Assembly (NCBI RefSeq): GCF_913055775.1 | Contig: NZ_CAJXJX010000007.1 | Location: 1-36,745, forward strand | Direction of reading: 5' to 3' | Length of the DNA stretch: 36,745 nt | DNA from: an uncultured Demequina sp. | GTDB lineage: Bacteria > Actinomycetota > Actinomycetes > Actinomycetales > Demequinaceae | Part shown: positions 1 through 7,731 of the stretch, piece by piece | How the letters are laid out: each line of letters begins with the position of its first letter | Numbering within the stretch: position 1 is the first letter of the stretch | Notes under the pieces: generated by a model | The model's input: the letters and a program-made list of their open reading frames with translations, nothing else | Database searches by the model: none | Told to the model about the DNA's origin: nothing | Program-made: the position numbers and the translations under genes

Positions 1-241
1 CGTCGGCATCGGCGCGCACGCCGATGGGGTAGTCCTTGCCGTCCTCCGTCAGCAGCTTGAGCTCGAACTGGTGCGACACGTTGGTCGCGGTGAACGGCAC
101 GTGCACGGTCGACGCGACGGCCAGGCGGCGGTGCGCGGCCGGGAACTGCCGGACGTAGATGGTGTTCCAGCCGCCGCCCAGCGCGTAGATCTTGCCCTGG
201 ACGACCTCCGCCGAATCGGCGAGGAAGGCATCGACTCTCAC
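1..241 (-). CDS. Conserved hypothetical protein, N-terminal part (DUF6941-like)
   Basis: Only the first 80 codons are present; the gene runs off the left edge. The protein begins MRVDAFLADSAEVVQGKIYA and continues with LGGGWNTI, then a section with alternating hydrophobic residues that suggests beta strands. This opening (a 'LADSAE..QGK.YxLGGGW' pattern) resembles a family of about 130-residue actinobacterial proteins that I recall as DUF6941. I have no function for it. The GTG start at 241 is preceded by AAAGGA at a 6-base spacing. An in-frame ATG five codons upstream (position 256) is possible but would overlap that ribosome site. No signal peptide or membrane segment is visible. Confidence 0.7.
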   Translation of the reverse strand, partial: MRVDAFLADSAEVVQGKIYALGGGWNTIYVRQFPAAHRRLAVASTVHVPFTATNVSHQFELKLLTEDGKDYPIGVRADAD

Positions 242-266
242 AGGTGTTCCTTTCATCGAAAGTTCC

Positions 267-278
267 GTACCAGGGTAC
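267..278. promoter_or_regulatory. Small inverted repeat upstream of the first gene
   Basis: GTACC-AG-GGTAC is a perfect 5-bp inverted repeat located 26 bases upstream of the minus-strand GTG start. It could be an operator for that gene or chance; there is no second copy nearby. Confidence 0.25.
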
Positions 279-398
279 CGACCGGCGGGGACACTCGGTG
301 CCGTGTTCGCAATAGGCCGACGCGGGTGTGCCGATGCGGTGGCCGGGCACGGGCGATGCCGCGCGAGTGAGGCGCTCACGCGCGAGTAGGGTGATGCC

Positions 399-2294
399 GT
401 GGCAGGCACGATCAACCGCGACGACATCGCGGCGGTGCGCGAGCGCGCGCCGATCGAGGAGATCATCGGGCAGCATGTCGCGCTCAAGAGCGCGGGCGTG
501 GGCTCCCTCAAGGGTCTGTGCCCGTTCCACGACGAGAGATCGCCGTCCTTCAACGTGCGCCCGGCGGCCGGTCGCTGGCACTGCTTCGGGTGCGGCGAGG
601 GCGGCGACGTCATCGAATTCGTCATGCGCATGGACGGCCTGCCGTTCGCGGAGGCCGTCGAGTACCTGGCCGAGCGCGCGGGTGTCACGCTGCGCTACGA
701 GGCCGGCGGTGGGTCCCGGCGCGAGGGCACGGCGGGCCAGCGCAAGCGCCTGCTCGAGGCCCACCGCATCGCCGCCGCCTACTATGCCGAGCAGCTCGCC
801 AGCCCTGAAGCTCGCATCGGCCGGGACTTCCTGCGCGAGCGCGGCTTCGACCGCGAGGCCGCCGAGACGTTCGGTGTGGGCTACGCCCCGCAGGGGTGGT
901 CGCACCTCACCGAGCACCTGCAGCGCAGCGGCTTCACGATCGAGGAGCTGCGGGCGTCCGGGCTCGTGTCCGACGGCGCCAAGGGCGTCTACGACCGTTT
1001 CCGCGGACGCCTGGTGTGGCCCATCAGGGACGTCACTGGCGAGGTGATCGGCTTCGGTGCGCGGAGGCTTCACGAGGACGACCAGGGCCCGAAGTACCTC
1101 AACACCCCTGAGACCGCGCTCTACAAGAAGGCACAGGTGCTCTACGGCCTGGACCTCGCGAAGCAGTCGATCCGCGGTGAGCGGACCACGGTGGTGGTCG
1201 AGGGCTACACCGACGTCATGGCGTGCCACCTCGCGGGCGTCACGAACGCCGTCGCGACGTGCGGCACCGCGTTCGGAGCTGACCACGTCAAGGTGGTGCG
1301 CCGCCTCATGGGCGACACCGGCGGCCCGCAGACCAAGGTGGGGGAGACGGGCGCGAAGGTGGTCTTCACGTTCGACGGCGACGAGGCCGGCCAGAACGCC
1401 GCGCTCAAGTCCTTCCAGCTCGATCAGCAGTTCCTCGCGCAGACGTTTGTGGCCGTCGACCCTGACGGCAAGGATCCGTGCGATCTGCGTCAGGCGGGCG
1501 GCGACGCAGCCGTCACCGAGCTCATGGGGCGGCGTGTGCCGCTGTTCGAGTTCGTGATCCGGGCATCGCTGGGCTCTCACGATCTCGAGACCGCTGAGGG
1601 GCGCGTGGCGGCCCTGCGAGCCGCCGCACCCGTGGTGGCAGGGATCAAGGATCGCGCGCTGCAGCCCGAGTACGCGCGCCGCCTCGCGGGGTGGCTCGGT
1701 ATGGAGGTGAGCGCCGTCACCCGTGCCGTGACGGAGGCCGCGCGCTCGCGTCCGGCGGCGCCGGGTGAGCCCGCTCCTGCCACCGGCGCGATCCCCACAG
1801 CTGTCGAGGGTCCCGCTCGCGTCGACCGCCGCGACCCCGTGGTCCGCGCGGAGGCACTGTCCCTTGGTGTGCTCTTGCAGGTGCCGCGCGAGGTGGCGTC
1901 CGATCCGACGGGTCGGTCCGTGCTCGCGTCCCTCGGCCCCGAGGCCTACACGGTTCCGCAGTACCGGGCCGTGTTCGAGGCCGTGATGGCGACAGGACGT
2001 CCGGCCGATGCGGGGGCCGACTGGGCGAACGACGTCGCCGAGCAGGCGGGAGACACGCTTGCGAGCGTGATCTCCGAGCTCTCGGTCACGCCTCTCCCGC
2101 ACGACAAGCCCGAGACCATCGGCCACTGGGCGGGCACCGTGCTCGCACGGGTGATGGACCTGAGCCTGACCCGCCGTATCGCCGATCTACGTGGACGGAT
2201 GCAGCGTGCAGGCGAAGGCACCGACGCCGCGCGCGAGGCTTTCACCGCGATGATCGGTCTCGAGACGGAGCGGCGCCAGCTCCGCGAGGGGTGA
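399..2294 (+). CDS. dnaG: DNA primase DnaG
   Basis: Makes the RNA primers for lagging-strand synthesis at the replication fork. The 631-residue length fits actinobacterial DnaG. The N-terminal zinc finger has C41, H44 (CPFHDERSPSF) and C62, C65 (CFGCGEGGD). The catalytic core contains the YLNTPET region (about 233-239) and a Toprim domain with E268 in VVVEGYTDVMA and the DGDEAG acidic motif at 326-331. The C-terminal part from about 450 is the less conserved helicase-interaction region, entered through an Ala/Pro-rich linker. The GTG start at 399 gives the normal N-terminus just before the DDIAAVRERAPIEEII helix; the ribosome site is weak (GGGTGA). The gene stands alone: a hypothetical gene diverges upstream and the phosphonate transporter lies 229 bases downstream. 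Identification is secure. Confidence 0.97.
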   Translation: MAGTINRDDIAAVRERAPIEEIIGQHVALKSAGVGSLKGLCPFHDERSPSFNVRPAAGRWHCFGCGEGGDVIEFVMRMDGLPFAEAVEYLAERAGVTLRYEAGGGSRREGTAGQRKRLLEAHRIAAAYYAEQLASPEARIGRDFLRERGFDREAAETFGVGYAPQGWSHLTEHLQRSGFTIEELRASGLVSDGAKGVYDRFRGRLVWPIRDVTGEVIGFGARRLHEDDQGPKYLNTPETALYKKAQVLYGLDLAKQSIRGERTTVVVEGYTDVMACHLAGVTNAVATCGTAFGADHVKVVRRLMGDTGGPQTKVGETGAKVVFTFDGDEAGQNAALKSFQLDQQFLAQTFVAVDPDGKDPCDLRQAGGDAAVTELMGRRVPLFEFVIRASLGSHDLETAEGRVAALRAAAPVVAGIKDRALQPEYARRLAGWLGMEVSAVTRAVTEAARSRPAAPGEPAPATGAIPTAVEGPARVDRRDPVVRAEALSLGVLLQVPREVASDPTGRSVLASLGPEAYTVPQYRAVFEAVMATGRPADAGADWANDVAEQAGDTLASVISELSVTPLPHDKPETIGHWAGTVLARVMDLSLTRRIADLRGRMQRAGEGTDAAREAFTAMIGLETERRQLREG

Positions 2295-2523
2295 CGGACC
2301 CGGCTCGACCGGCACCGGAGCTTCGCCGACGGGCGGACGCATCCGTGCGGCGCCCGTCTCGAAATGGCAACGATCTCGTGAACTCCCTGTTACCGGCATG
2401 AAAAATCTTGCGTTCGGCGCGCGAGACGCGGCGGAAACCCGTTAGGTTCGGCAGAAGGCCGCGATGCCGCGGCGTCTGCCGACGCCATCCGGCGCCGGCC
2501 TGCTGAACCCGGAAGGTGAGACT

Positions 2524-3564
2524 GTGCGATTCAAGATGAAGTCTGTGGCCGTGACCGCCCTCGTGGGCGCTGCCGCGCTCACGCTGGCGAGCTGCGCGAG
2601 CGACGACCCCGCCGAGGAGCCCTCGGACGACATGTCGGCCACTGAGGCGGCCGACGACGAGATGGAAGAGGGCGGCGCCCTGCCTGACTCGCTCACGCTC
2701 GCGCTGGTGCCTTCCGACGAGGTCGACCAGATCACCACGGACGGTGAGTCGCTCGCCGCCGCGCTGTCCGCTGAGCTCGGCATCGACGTCGAGGTCTTCG
2801 TCCCGGACTCGTACGCCGCCGTGGTGGTCGCGCTGCAGACCGGCCAGGCCGACATCGGCTTCCTGGGCCCGATCGCGATGGTGCAGGCCGCTGACGAGGC
2901 CGGTGCGGTGCCGGTGCTCCAGTCGGTGCGCTACGGGTCGTCGAGCTACGTCACCCAGTGGTTCACGAACGACCCCGACACGTTCTGCCTCGACGACGTC
3001 ACGACCGAGGCTGACGAGGACGGCATCAACTACTCGTACTGCAACGGCGCGACCGGCTACGACGGCCCGCAGGGTGAGGACGCGCTTGCGCTGATCGACC
3101 CGTCGTCCGCGATCTCGTTCGTGGACCCGAGCTCGGCGTCGGGCTACTACTACCCGTCGACGCAGCTCGAGGCGATCCTCGGCATCGACCCGCTGACCGA
3201 CCTCACCGGCGCTGACTTCGCCGGCGGCCACCCGCAGTCGGTGCAGGCGGTCTACGACGGCGACTTCATCGTCGGTACCTCGTACAACGACGCCCGCACC
3301 AACCTCGCCGAGGAGTTCCCGGACGTGGGCGAGAAGGTCGTGGTCTTCGCGTACTCGACCAACATCCCGAACGACGGCGTGGTCCTCAACGGCAGCCTGT
3401 CGGAGGAGGCGCAGACCACCATCACCGACGCGCTGCTCGCCATGGCCGGCACCGAGGATGGGCTTGCCGCCCTCGACGCCGTGTACGAGATCGAGGGTCT
3501 CGAGCCCGCCGACCTCGACGCCCTGGAAGAGGCACGTCAGGTCGAGGCGAACTTCGGAGAGTAA
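2524..3564 (+). CDS. phnD: Phosphonate/phosphite ABC transporter substrate-binding lipoprotein
   Basis: A surface lipoprotein that captures an organophosphonate or phosphite for the downstream PhnC/PhnE transporter. It is 346 residues long with signal peptide MRFKMKSVAVTALVGAAALT followed by lipobox LASC (lipidated C24), then an acidic Asp/Glu-rich spacer to about residue 50. The mature domain shows PhnD-family features: LALVPSDE near 60, GQADIGFLGP near 107-116, YGSSSYVT near 137-144 and the ligand-loop pattern DPSSASGYYYP at 201-211 (family form DPxSxSGxxxP). Two extra cysteines, C155 and C173, flank an acidic insert and may form a disulfide. I chose GTG 2524, preceded by GGAAGG at 7 bases; an upstream in-frame ATG at 2464 would spoil the signal peptide. 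Which ligand is bound cannot be read from sequence. Confidence 0.93.
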   Translation: MRFKMKSVAVTALVGAAALTLASCASDDPAEEPSDDMSATEAADDEMEEGGALPDSLTLALVPSDEVDQITTDGESLAAALSAELGIDVEVFVPDSYAAVVVALQTGQADIGFLGPIAMVQAADEAGAVPVLQSVRYGSSSYVTQWFTNDPDTFCLDDVTTEADEDGINYSYCNGATGYDGPQGEDALALIDPSSAISFVDPSSASGYYYPSTQLEAILGIDPLTDLTGADFAGGHPQSVQAVYDGDFIVGTSYNDARTNLAEEFPDVGEKVVVFAYSTNIPNDGVVLNGSLSEEAQTTITDALLAMAGTEDGLAALDAVYEIEGLEPADLDALEEARQVEANFGE

Positions 3565-3582
3565 GCCTCAACGCATGCTGAA

Positions 3583-3614
3583 CGCGGTGGCCGCCCTCAT
3601 GGGCGGCCACCGCG
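3583..3614 (+). terminator. Strong hairpin between phnD and phnC
   Basis: A 14-bp perfect stem (arms 3583-3596 and 3601-3614) closes on a TCAT tetraloop. It starts 18 bases after the phnD stop and ends 25 bases before phnC. No T-run follows. It probably acts as an intercistronic attenuator or 3' mRNA stabiliser that keeps the binding protein more abundant than the membrane parts. Confidence 0.75.
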
Positions 3615-3639
3615 ACCGCATACCGGGCATAGTGAGAAC

Positions 3640-4410
3640 ATGATCAGACTCGAAGGCGTGACGGTCCGCTACCCCAACGGCGTGGTGGGCCTCGACGGCG
3701 TCGACCTGGAGATCCCCGACGGCCAGTTCGTGGTCGTGGTGGGTCTGTCGGGCGCAGGCAAGTCCACCCTCATCCGCACCATCAACGGGCTCGTGCCCAT
3801 CACCGAGGGCTCGCTCACCATCGACGGGCGCGAGGTCGCCGGAGCGTCCAAGCGCGAGCTGCGCGATATCCGCTCCTCCGTGGGCATGATCTTCCAGTCC
3901 TTCAACCTCGTGAAGCGCACCTCGGTCATGAACAACGTGATCATGGGGCAGCTCCACGGAATCCCCGCGTACCGCTCGCTCGTGGGCGCGTGGACCAAGG
4001 AGGAGAAGGAGATCGCCTTCCAGTCGCTCGAGCGCGTGGGCATCGTCGAGAAGACCTGGACGCGGGCCTCGCAGCTGTCCGGCGGTCAGCAGCAGCGCGT
4101 CGCGATCGCGCGTGCGCTGGCGCAGGACCCCAAGGTGATGCTTGCGGACGAGCCGGTCGCCTCGCTCGACCCGCCCACGGCGCAGATGGTGATGAAGGAC
4201 CTGCAGCGCATCAACCGCGACCTGGGCATCACCACGCTGGTCAACCTGCACTTCCTCGACCTCGCGCGCAAGTTCGGCGATCGCGTGATCGGCATGCGCG
4301 CCGGCAAGGTCGTGTTCGACGGGACCGGCGCCGAGGCGGACGATGCCGTGTTCGAAGACATCTACGGGCGTTCCCTCACGGCAGAGGACACCCTTCCCGG
4401 GACCCCATGA
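3640..4410 (+). CDS. phnC: Phosphonate ABC transporter ATP-binding protein
   Basis: The cytoplasmic ATPase that powers the PhnD/PhnE importer. The 256 residues carry Walker A GLSGAGKST (35-43), Q-loop Q86 in IFQSFNLV, signature LSGGQQQR (146-153), Walker B VMLADEP (166-172) with the D-loop SLDP, and H-loop H204 (NLHFLDLA). The sequence NLVKRTSVMNNV with LxGW/VGAWT is typical of the PhnC subfamily. The ATG follows the phnD hairpin by 25 bases, and the stop overlaps the phnE start by ATGA, so translation of the next gene is probably coupled. All catalytic elements are present, so it should be functional. Confidence 0.95.
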   Translation: MIRLEGVTVRYPNGVVGLDGVDLEIPDGQFVVVVGLSGAGKSTLIRTINGLVPITEGSLTIDGREVAGASKRELRDIRSSVGMIFQSFNLVKRTSVMNNVIMGQLHGIPAYRSLVGAWTKEEKEIAFQSLERVGIVEKTWTRASQLSGGQQQRVAIARALAQDPKVMLADEPVASLDPPTAQMVMKDLQRINRDLGITTLVNLHFLDLARKFGDRVIGMRAGKVVFDGTGAEADDAVFEDIYGRSLTAEDTLPGTP

Positions 4411-5213
4411 GCGTCGAAGCACCGCCTGCGGTTGCCGTCGATCGCCCACGGCGCCCGGCGCCGTCCCTGACCCTGATCGCCGGGCTGCTGCTCGCGGCCG
4501 CATTCACGGTGTGGGCCGCGCTCCAGATCGACTTCACTCTCGCGCCGCTGTGGCGCAACTTCTCCAACGGCTGGGTCGTGATCAGCCAGTTCCTCCAGCC
4601 CAACTGGTCATTCATCTTCCGCGTGTGGGACGCCTGGGTGGAGACCATCGCGATCGCGATCGTCGCCTCCGCAGTGGGTGTCCTGGTGGGCCTGCTCTTC
4701 GCGTTCGGCGCCTCGCGCATCACCAACCGGTCCGGGTGGATGTACCGCACGGTCAAGACCGTGCTGTCGGTGATCCGCTCGTTGCCCGATGTCGCCTACG
4801 TGCTGATCTTCGTCGCCCTGGTGGGAGTCGGTTCGCTCGCGGGAATCCTGGCGCTCATCATGTTCAACATCGGCATCGCGGCCAAGCTCACGGCGGAGAC
4901 CATCGACGCCGTGGATCCCGGGCCTCTCGAGGCCGCCGATGCCGGCGGATCCGGCACCTTCTCGCGTGCTCGGTGGGCGGTGCTTCCGCAGATCCTGCCC
5001 AACTACCTCTCGTACTGCCTGTACATCTTCGAGCTCAACATCCGCGCCTCCGTCGTGATCGGCATCGCGGGCGGCGGTGGCATCGGCCAAGTCATCAACG
5101 TGCAGTTCTCGCGCTTCAACTACGAGAACGTCGCCGCGATCACCGTGGCGATCTTCGTGGTGGTGCTCCTGATCGACCAGCTGTCGCAGTACCTGCGCCG
5201 GAGGTTCGTGTGA
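4407..5213 (+). CDS. phnE: Phosphonate ABC transporter permease (first PhnE)
   Basis: Inner-membrane permease of 268 residues in the MetI-like (binding-protein-dependent transport) fold. A membrane segment near 24-40 is followed by a periplasmic stretch, then about five more helices. The EAA-type cytoplasmic loop that contacts PhnC is seen as EAADAGGSGTFSRARWAVLPQILPN, and the C-terminal half has the PhnE hallmark ELNIRASVVIGIAGGGGIG. It starts with ATG inside the phnC stop (ATGA overlap), and its own stop overlaps the next permease by GTGA. Two different PhnE-type permeases in one operon imply a heterodimeric channel; both look intact. I therefore give the same symbol to both, as numbering is arbitrary. 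Confidence 0.93.
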   Translation: MSVEAPPAVAVDRPRRPAPSLTLIAGLLLAAAFTVWAALQIDFTLAPLWRNFSNGWVVISQFLQPNWSFIFRVWDAWVETIAIAIVASAVGVLVGLLFAFGASRITNRSGWMYRTVKTVLSVIRSLPDVAYVLIFVALVGVGSLAGILALIMFNIGIAAKLTAETIDAVDPGPLEAADAGGSGTFSRARWAVLPQILPNYLSYCLYIFELNIRASVVIGIAGGGGIGQVINVQFSRFNYENVAAITVAIFVVVLLIDQLSQYLRRRFV

Positions 5214-6127
5214 GTGCCGGGAACGAGTCACAGGCGACCAGCGGCGACGCCGTGACCACCGCATCGGCCGGTCGCACGCCTCGCCCGGCAGAGCCGTCCA
5301 AGGCCAAGGCGACCATCGCCTGGATCGCGCTCGCCGTGATCTTCGGCGGCGCGGTGGCGCTCTCCGACGCGAAGTGGGGGCAGCTGTCCGAGGTCTTCAC
5401 CGAAGGCGCCCGTTACTTCCGGCTGATGGGCGAGGGACTGCTCCACAGCCCGTTCTCGGAGCCGTACAGCGAGTACTGGACTCTTGCGTTCCAGAAGATG
5501 ATGGAGTCTGTCTACATGGCGTGGGTGGGAACCATGCTGGGCGCCGTGATCTCGATCCCCATGGGTTTCCTCGCGGCGCGCAACGTCGCCGGGCCGGTCA
5601 CGGTGCAGGTGACGCGCATCATCCTCAACGCGATCCGTGCGGTGCCCGAGCTGGTGTTCGTGATCGTCATCATGCTGCCGATCTTCGGCTTTGGGCCCGT
5701 GGCTGGAGCGGTCGCACTCGGTGTGGGTGCCGTGGGTACGCTCGGCAAGCTCACCGCGGAGGCGCTCGAGGGGATCGATCCGGGGCCCGTCGAAGCGGCG
5801 CAGGCATCGGGCGCGTCGCGCTGGGCTATTCTGCGCTGGGCCTACTGGACCCAGGTCCTGCCTGAGGTCATCGCCTTCTGGCTCTACCGATTCGAGATCA
5901 ACATTCGCGCGTCCGCGGTGCTGGGCATCATCGGCGCGGGCGGCATCGGCCAGCTCCTGAGCCAGTTGTTCTCCAAGCGCGACTGGGACCAGATCGGCAT
6001 CACTCTCGTCGTGATCATCCTGGTGACCATCGCGGTCGACTCGATCTCCGGCGCGATCCGCCACCGGATCATCTCCGGGTCGGGGCAGAAGGTCACGACT
6101 GAGGAGAAGGCCGAGGCGGCGGTCTGA
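5210..6127 (+). CDS. phnE: Phosphonate ABC transporter permease (second PhnE)
   Basis: The 305-residue partner permease. Residues 1-33 form a Ser/Thr/Ala-rich cytoplasmic N-terminus, followed by a membrane helix (about 35-51), a long periplasmic section and the MetI-like core. It shares with its neighbour the EAA loop EAAQASGASRWAILRWAYWTQVLPE and the motif EINIRASAVLGIIGAGGIGQLL. The GTG start at 5210 overlaps the upstream stop by four bases, so the two subunits are probably made at a 1:1 ratio. The C-terminus (SGSGQKVTTEEKAEAAV) is a charged tail. No C-P lyase, phosphonatase or phosphite dehydrogenase gene lies in this window, so metabolism of the imported compound must be encoded elsewhere. 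Confidence 0.93.
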   Translation: MSAGNESQATSGDAVTTASAGRTPRPAEPSKAKATIAWIALAVIFGGAVALSDAKWGQLSEVFTEGARYFRLMGEGLLHSPFSEPYSEYWTLAFQKMMESVYMAWVGTMLGAVISIPMGFLAARNVAGPVTVQVTRIILNAIRAVPELVFVIVIMLPIFGFGPVAGAVALGVGAVGTLGKLTAEALEGIDPGPVEAAQASGASRWAILRWAYWTQVLPEVIAFWLYRFEINIRASAVLGIIGAGGIGQLLSQLFSKRDWDQIGITLVVIILVTIAVDSISGAIRHRIISGSGQKVTTEEKAEAAV

Positions 6128-6263
6128 CGGTGTTCGGGCACGATGCCTTCGCGTCGTGCATCCGGCGGCTCGCGGGCGCCACGCTGCGGCCGCTCCCCAG
6201 AGCCTCCGCGTCGCGGCGCGGTCTCCTGGTCCTCCGTGGGGCGGCGTGGCAAGATGGCGGGCC

Positions 6264-6920
6264 ATGAGGGCGCGCGCAGTAGTGGTAACGATGGTCGTCT
6301 TCGCTGGAGTTGCAGCATGCGCGGCGCCGCCCGAGGCGTTCGTCGAACCGCTGCAGGCGACGCCCGGCCTGAGCGCTTCGCCCTCTCCAGGCGACACGGT
6401 GAGCGAGTTGGGCGCGCCAGCCATCGACGTCTCACCGCCCGCGGTGCCGATAGTGACGGTGTCGCGATCGCCGGAACCCGAACCGGAACCCGCACCGGCG
6501 CAAGCGCAGCGACCCGACACGTCGGGGTCGCAAGGCGAGCCAGCTCCCACCCGGAATGCGGCACCGACCGCCACCGAACGGGCGTGCGACTCGATCAACA
6601 CCGAGCGCTCGACCTATGGCTACGCAGTGGTGCCGTGCTCGTACAGCAGCGCGCTCGCCGACCTCCTCGGCGAGATCCTGGCCCTCGACAACGACATGGG
6701 GGTGGTGAGCTGGCACATCATGCACATCCCCACGATTGCCGACGTCGGCACCGAGTTGCGGGTGCTCGATGACGTGGGGCCAGCGATCGCGATGATGGGG
6801 CCCGGCGGACAATATGTCACGGGCGCTGACTACTCCGTCCTGCATCTCGCGTGCAAGCACGCACCGAGCAATATTCCGACTGGTGAGGTCTTGTGGCACT
6901 GCGCTTTTCTCATGGTCTGA
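6264..6920 (+). CDS. Putative secreted lipoprotein of unknown function
   Basis: A 218-residue protein with a short signal peptide (MRARAVVVTMVVFAG) and lipobox VAAC, so C19 is probably lipidated and the protein anchored outside the membrane. Residues 20-105 are a Pro/Ser/Thr-rich linker with an EPEPEPAPAQ run, typical of a cell-wall spacer. The C-terminal 110 residues form a compact domain with four cysteines (C108, C125, C197, C213), which could make two disulfides, and the phrase GVVSWHIMHIPTIADVG. I do not recognise the domain. ATG 6264 is chosen because it begins the signal peptide; upstream in-frame codons do not. Coding bias is clear and the gene is intact. Confidence 0.75.
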   Translation: MRARAVVVTMVVFAGVAACAAPPEAFVEPLQATPGLSASPSPGDTVSELGAPAIDVSPPAVPIVTVSRSPEPEPEPAPAQAQRPDTSGSQGEPAPTRNAAPTATERACDSINTERSTYGYAVVPCSYSSALADLLGEILALDNDMGVVSWHIMHIPTIADVGTELRVLDDVGPAIAMMGPGGQYVTGADYSVLHLACKHAPSNIPTGEVLWHCAFLMV

Positions 6921-6972
6921 GAACGACCTCGCGCGACGGCCATGCCGACCCGCCGACGGTGCAGACGCGAAA

Positions 6973-6997
6973 GGCCGGTCCGCGCTGCGGACCGGCC
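6973..6997. terminator. Hairpin between lipoprotein gene and tRNA-Asn
   Basis: GGCCGGTCCGC and its exact complement form an 11-bp stem with a GCT loop. It lies 9 bases beyond the 3' end of the minus-strand tRNA-Asn and 52 bases beyond the plus-strand lipoprotein stop. On the minus strand it is followed by TTT, so it can terminate both convergent transcripts. Confidence 0.7.
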
Positions 6998-7005
6998 TGC
7001 GTGAG

Positions 7006-7078
7006 CTCCTCCAGTTGGACTCGAACCAACAACCCTTCGATTAACAGTCGAATGCTCTGCCAATTGAGCTATGGAGGA
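7006..7078 (-). tRNA. tRNA-Asn (anticodon GTT)
   Basis: A 73-base cloverleaf on the minus strand. The acceptor arm TCCTCCA pairs with TGGAGGA, with discriminator G. The D-arm is AGCTCAATTGGCAGAGC. The anticodon stem TTCGA/TCGAA encloses loop CTGTTAA, giving anticodon GTT. The T-arm carries GGTTCGAGTCC. CCA is not encoded. A TAAACT -10 box lies at 7091-7096 on the minus strand. Confidence 0.97.
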
Positions 7079-7090
7079 TCGCGAGCCACG

Positions 7091-7096
7091 AGTTTA
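7091..7096 (-). promoter_or_regulatory. Likely -10 box of the tRNA-Asn promoter
   Basis: TAAACT on the minus strand fits the actinobacterial TANNNT -10 pattern and lies 12 bases upstream of the mature tRNA 5' end. No good -35 is visible. Confidence 0.45.
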
Positions 7097-7217
7097 CACG
7101 ATTCGCACCCGCCTCAGCGACCATGCCGTCTCGCTCCACGCTGCCCTCGCCAAGGGCAGCGCGGCCTCGCGCGCGTACGCGGCTAGACTGGCCCGCGGCC
7201 GTCTCCGCGGCGGCCCC

Positions 7218-7291
7218 GGGCCAGTAGCTCAGCCGGTCAGAGCAGCGGACTCATAATCCGTCGGTCGCGGGTTCGAGCCCCGCCTGGCCCA
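7218..7291 (+). tRNA. tRNA with CAT anticodon, probably tRNA-Ile2
   Basis: A 74-base cloverleaf: acceptor GGGCCAG pairs with CTGGCCC, discriminator A, D-arm AGCTCAGCCGGTCAGAGC, anticodon stem GCGGA/TCCGT around loop CTCATAA, T-arm GGTTCGAGCCC. The CAT anticodon occurs in initiator Met, elongator Met and Ile2 tRNAs. An initiator is excluded because the anticodon stem lacks the three G-C pairs and the first acceptor bases pair. The C4-G69 and C5-G68 acceptor pairs are those read by TilS in E. coli Ile2, so I favour Ile2 (lysidine-modified, reading ATA). Elongator Met remains possible. Confidence 0.85.
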
Positions 7292-7351
7292 CCTTTCCGC
7301 ATGGCCATGCTCGCCCTGCACGGTGTCGGGCGGCGGCTCTAGGGTGTCCGC

Positions 7352-7654
7352 ATGGGAGAGTACGCGTTCGACGCCCAGCTCTGGCTCTGGAACGGCGAGG
7401 GCGCACAGTGGGTCTTCGTGACGGTGCCCGAGGGCGTCGCCGATCACGTCGAGGCCCAGCAGACCGGTCCTGAACGCGGCTTCGGCGCCGTGAAGGTCCA
7501 GGTCGTCATCGGTGCGAGCACCTGGAAGACCTCGATGTTCCCCTCCAAGGAGCACGCGTCGTACATCCTTCCGATCAAGGCTGCCGTTCGTCGTGCCGAG
7601 GGCATTGCCGCAGGTGACACCGCAGCGGTGTCGATCACGCTCATCGCACCGTGA
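7352..7654 (+). CDS. DUF1905 domain protein
   Basis: A 100-residue single-domain protein. It opens MGEYAFDAQLWLWNGEGAQW and contains VFVTVPEGVADHVE, the FGAVKVQVVIGASTWKTSMFP strand pair and a C-terminal SYILPIKAAVRRAEGIAAGDTAAVSITL. This order of motifs (W-x-FVxxP near the start, then 'V.V..g...w.tSlfP', then 'LPvka.vR.a.gi..GD.v') is that of DUF1905, a small beta-barrel family of unknown function. It has no signal peptide. It sits 60 bases after the tRNA(CAT) gene and 77 bases before the SPFH gene, with no operon evidence. Confidence 0.85.
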   Translation: MGEYAFDAQLWLWNGEGAQWVFVTVPEGVADHVEAQQTGPERGFGAVKVQVVIGASTWKTSMFPSKEHASYILPIKAAVRRAEGIAAGDTAAVSITLIAP

Positions 7655-7731
7655 TCAGGGTGTTTCGGGCCTGCGCGCGCGTCGCCGCGGTGCGATAGCC
7701 TGGCGCCACACACCACGACCAGGGGGCAGGC

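Noticed and set aside
2242-3231. Minus-strand reading frame of 329 codons
   Set aside because: Antisense to phnD, which has a lipobox and ligand motif in the sense frame; no motif or ribosome site supports the minus reading.
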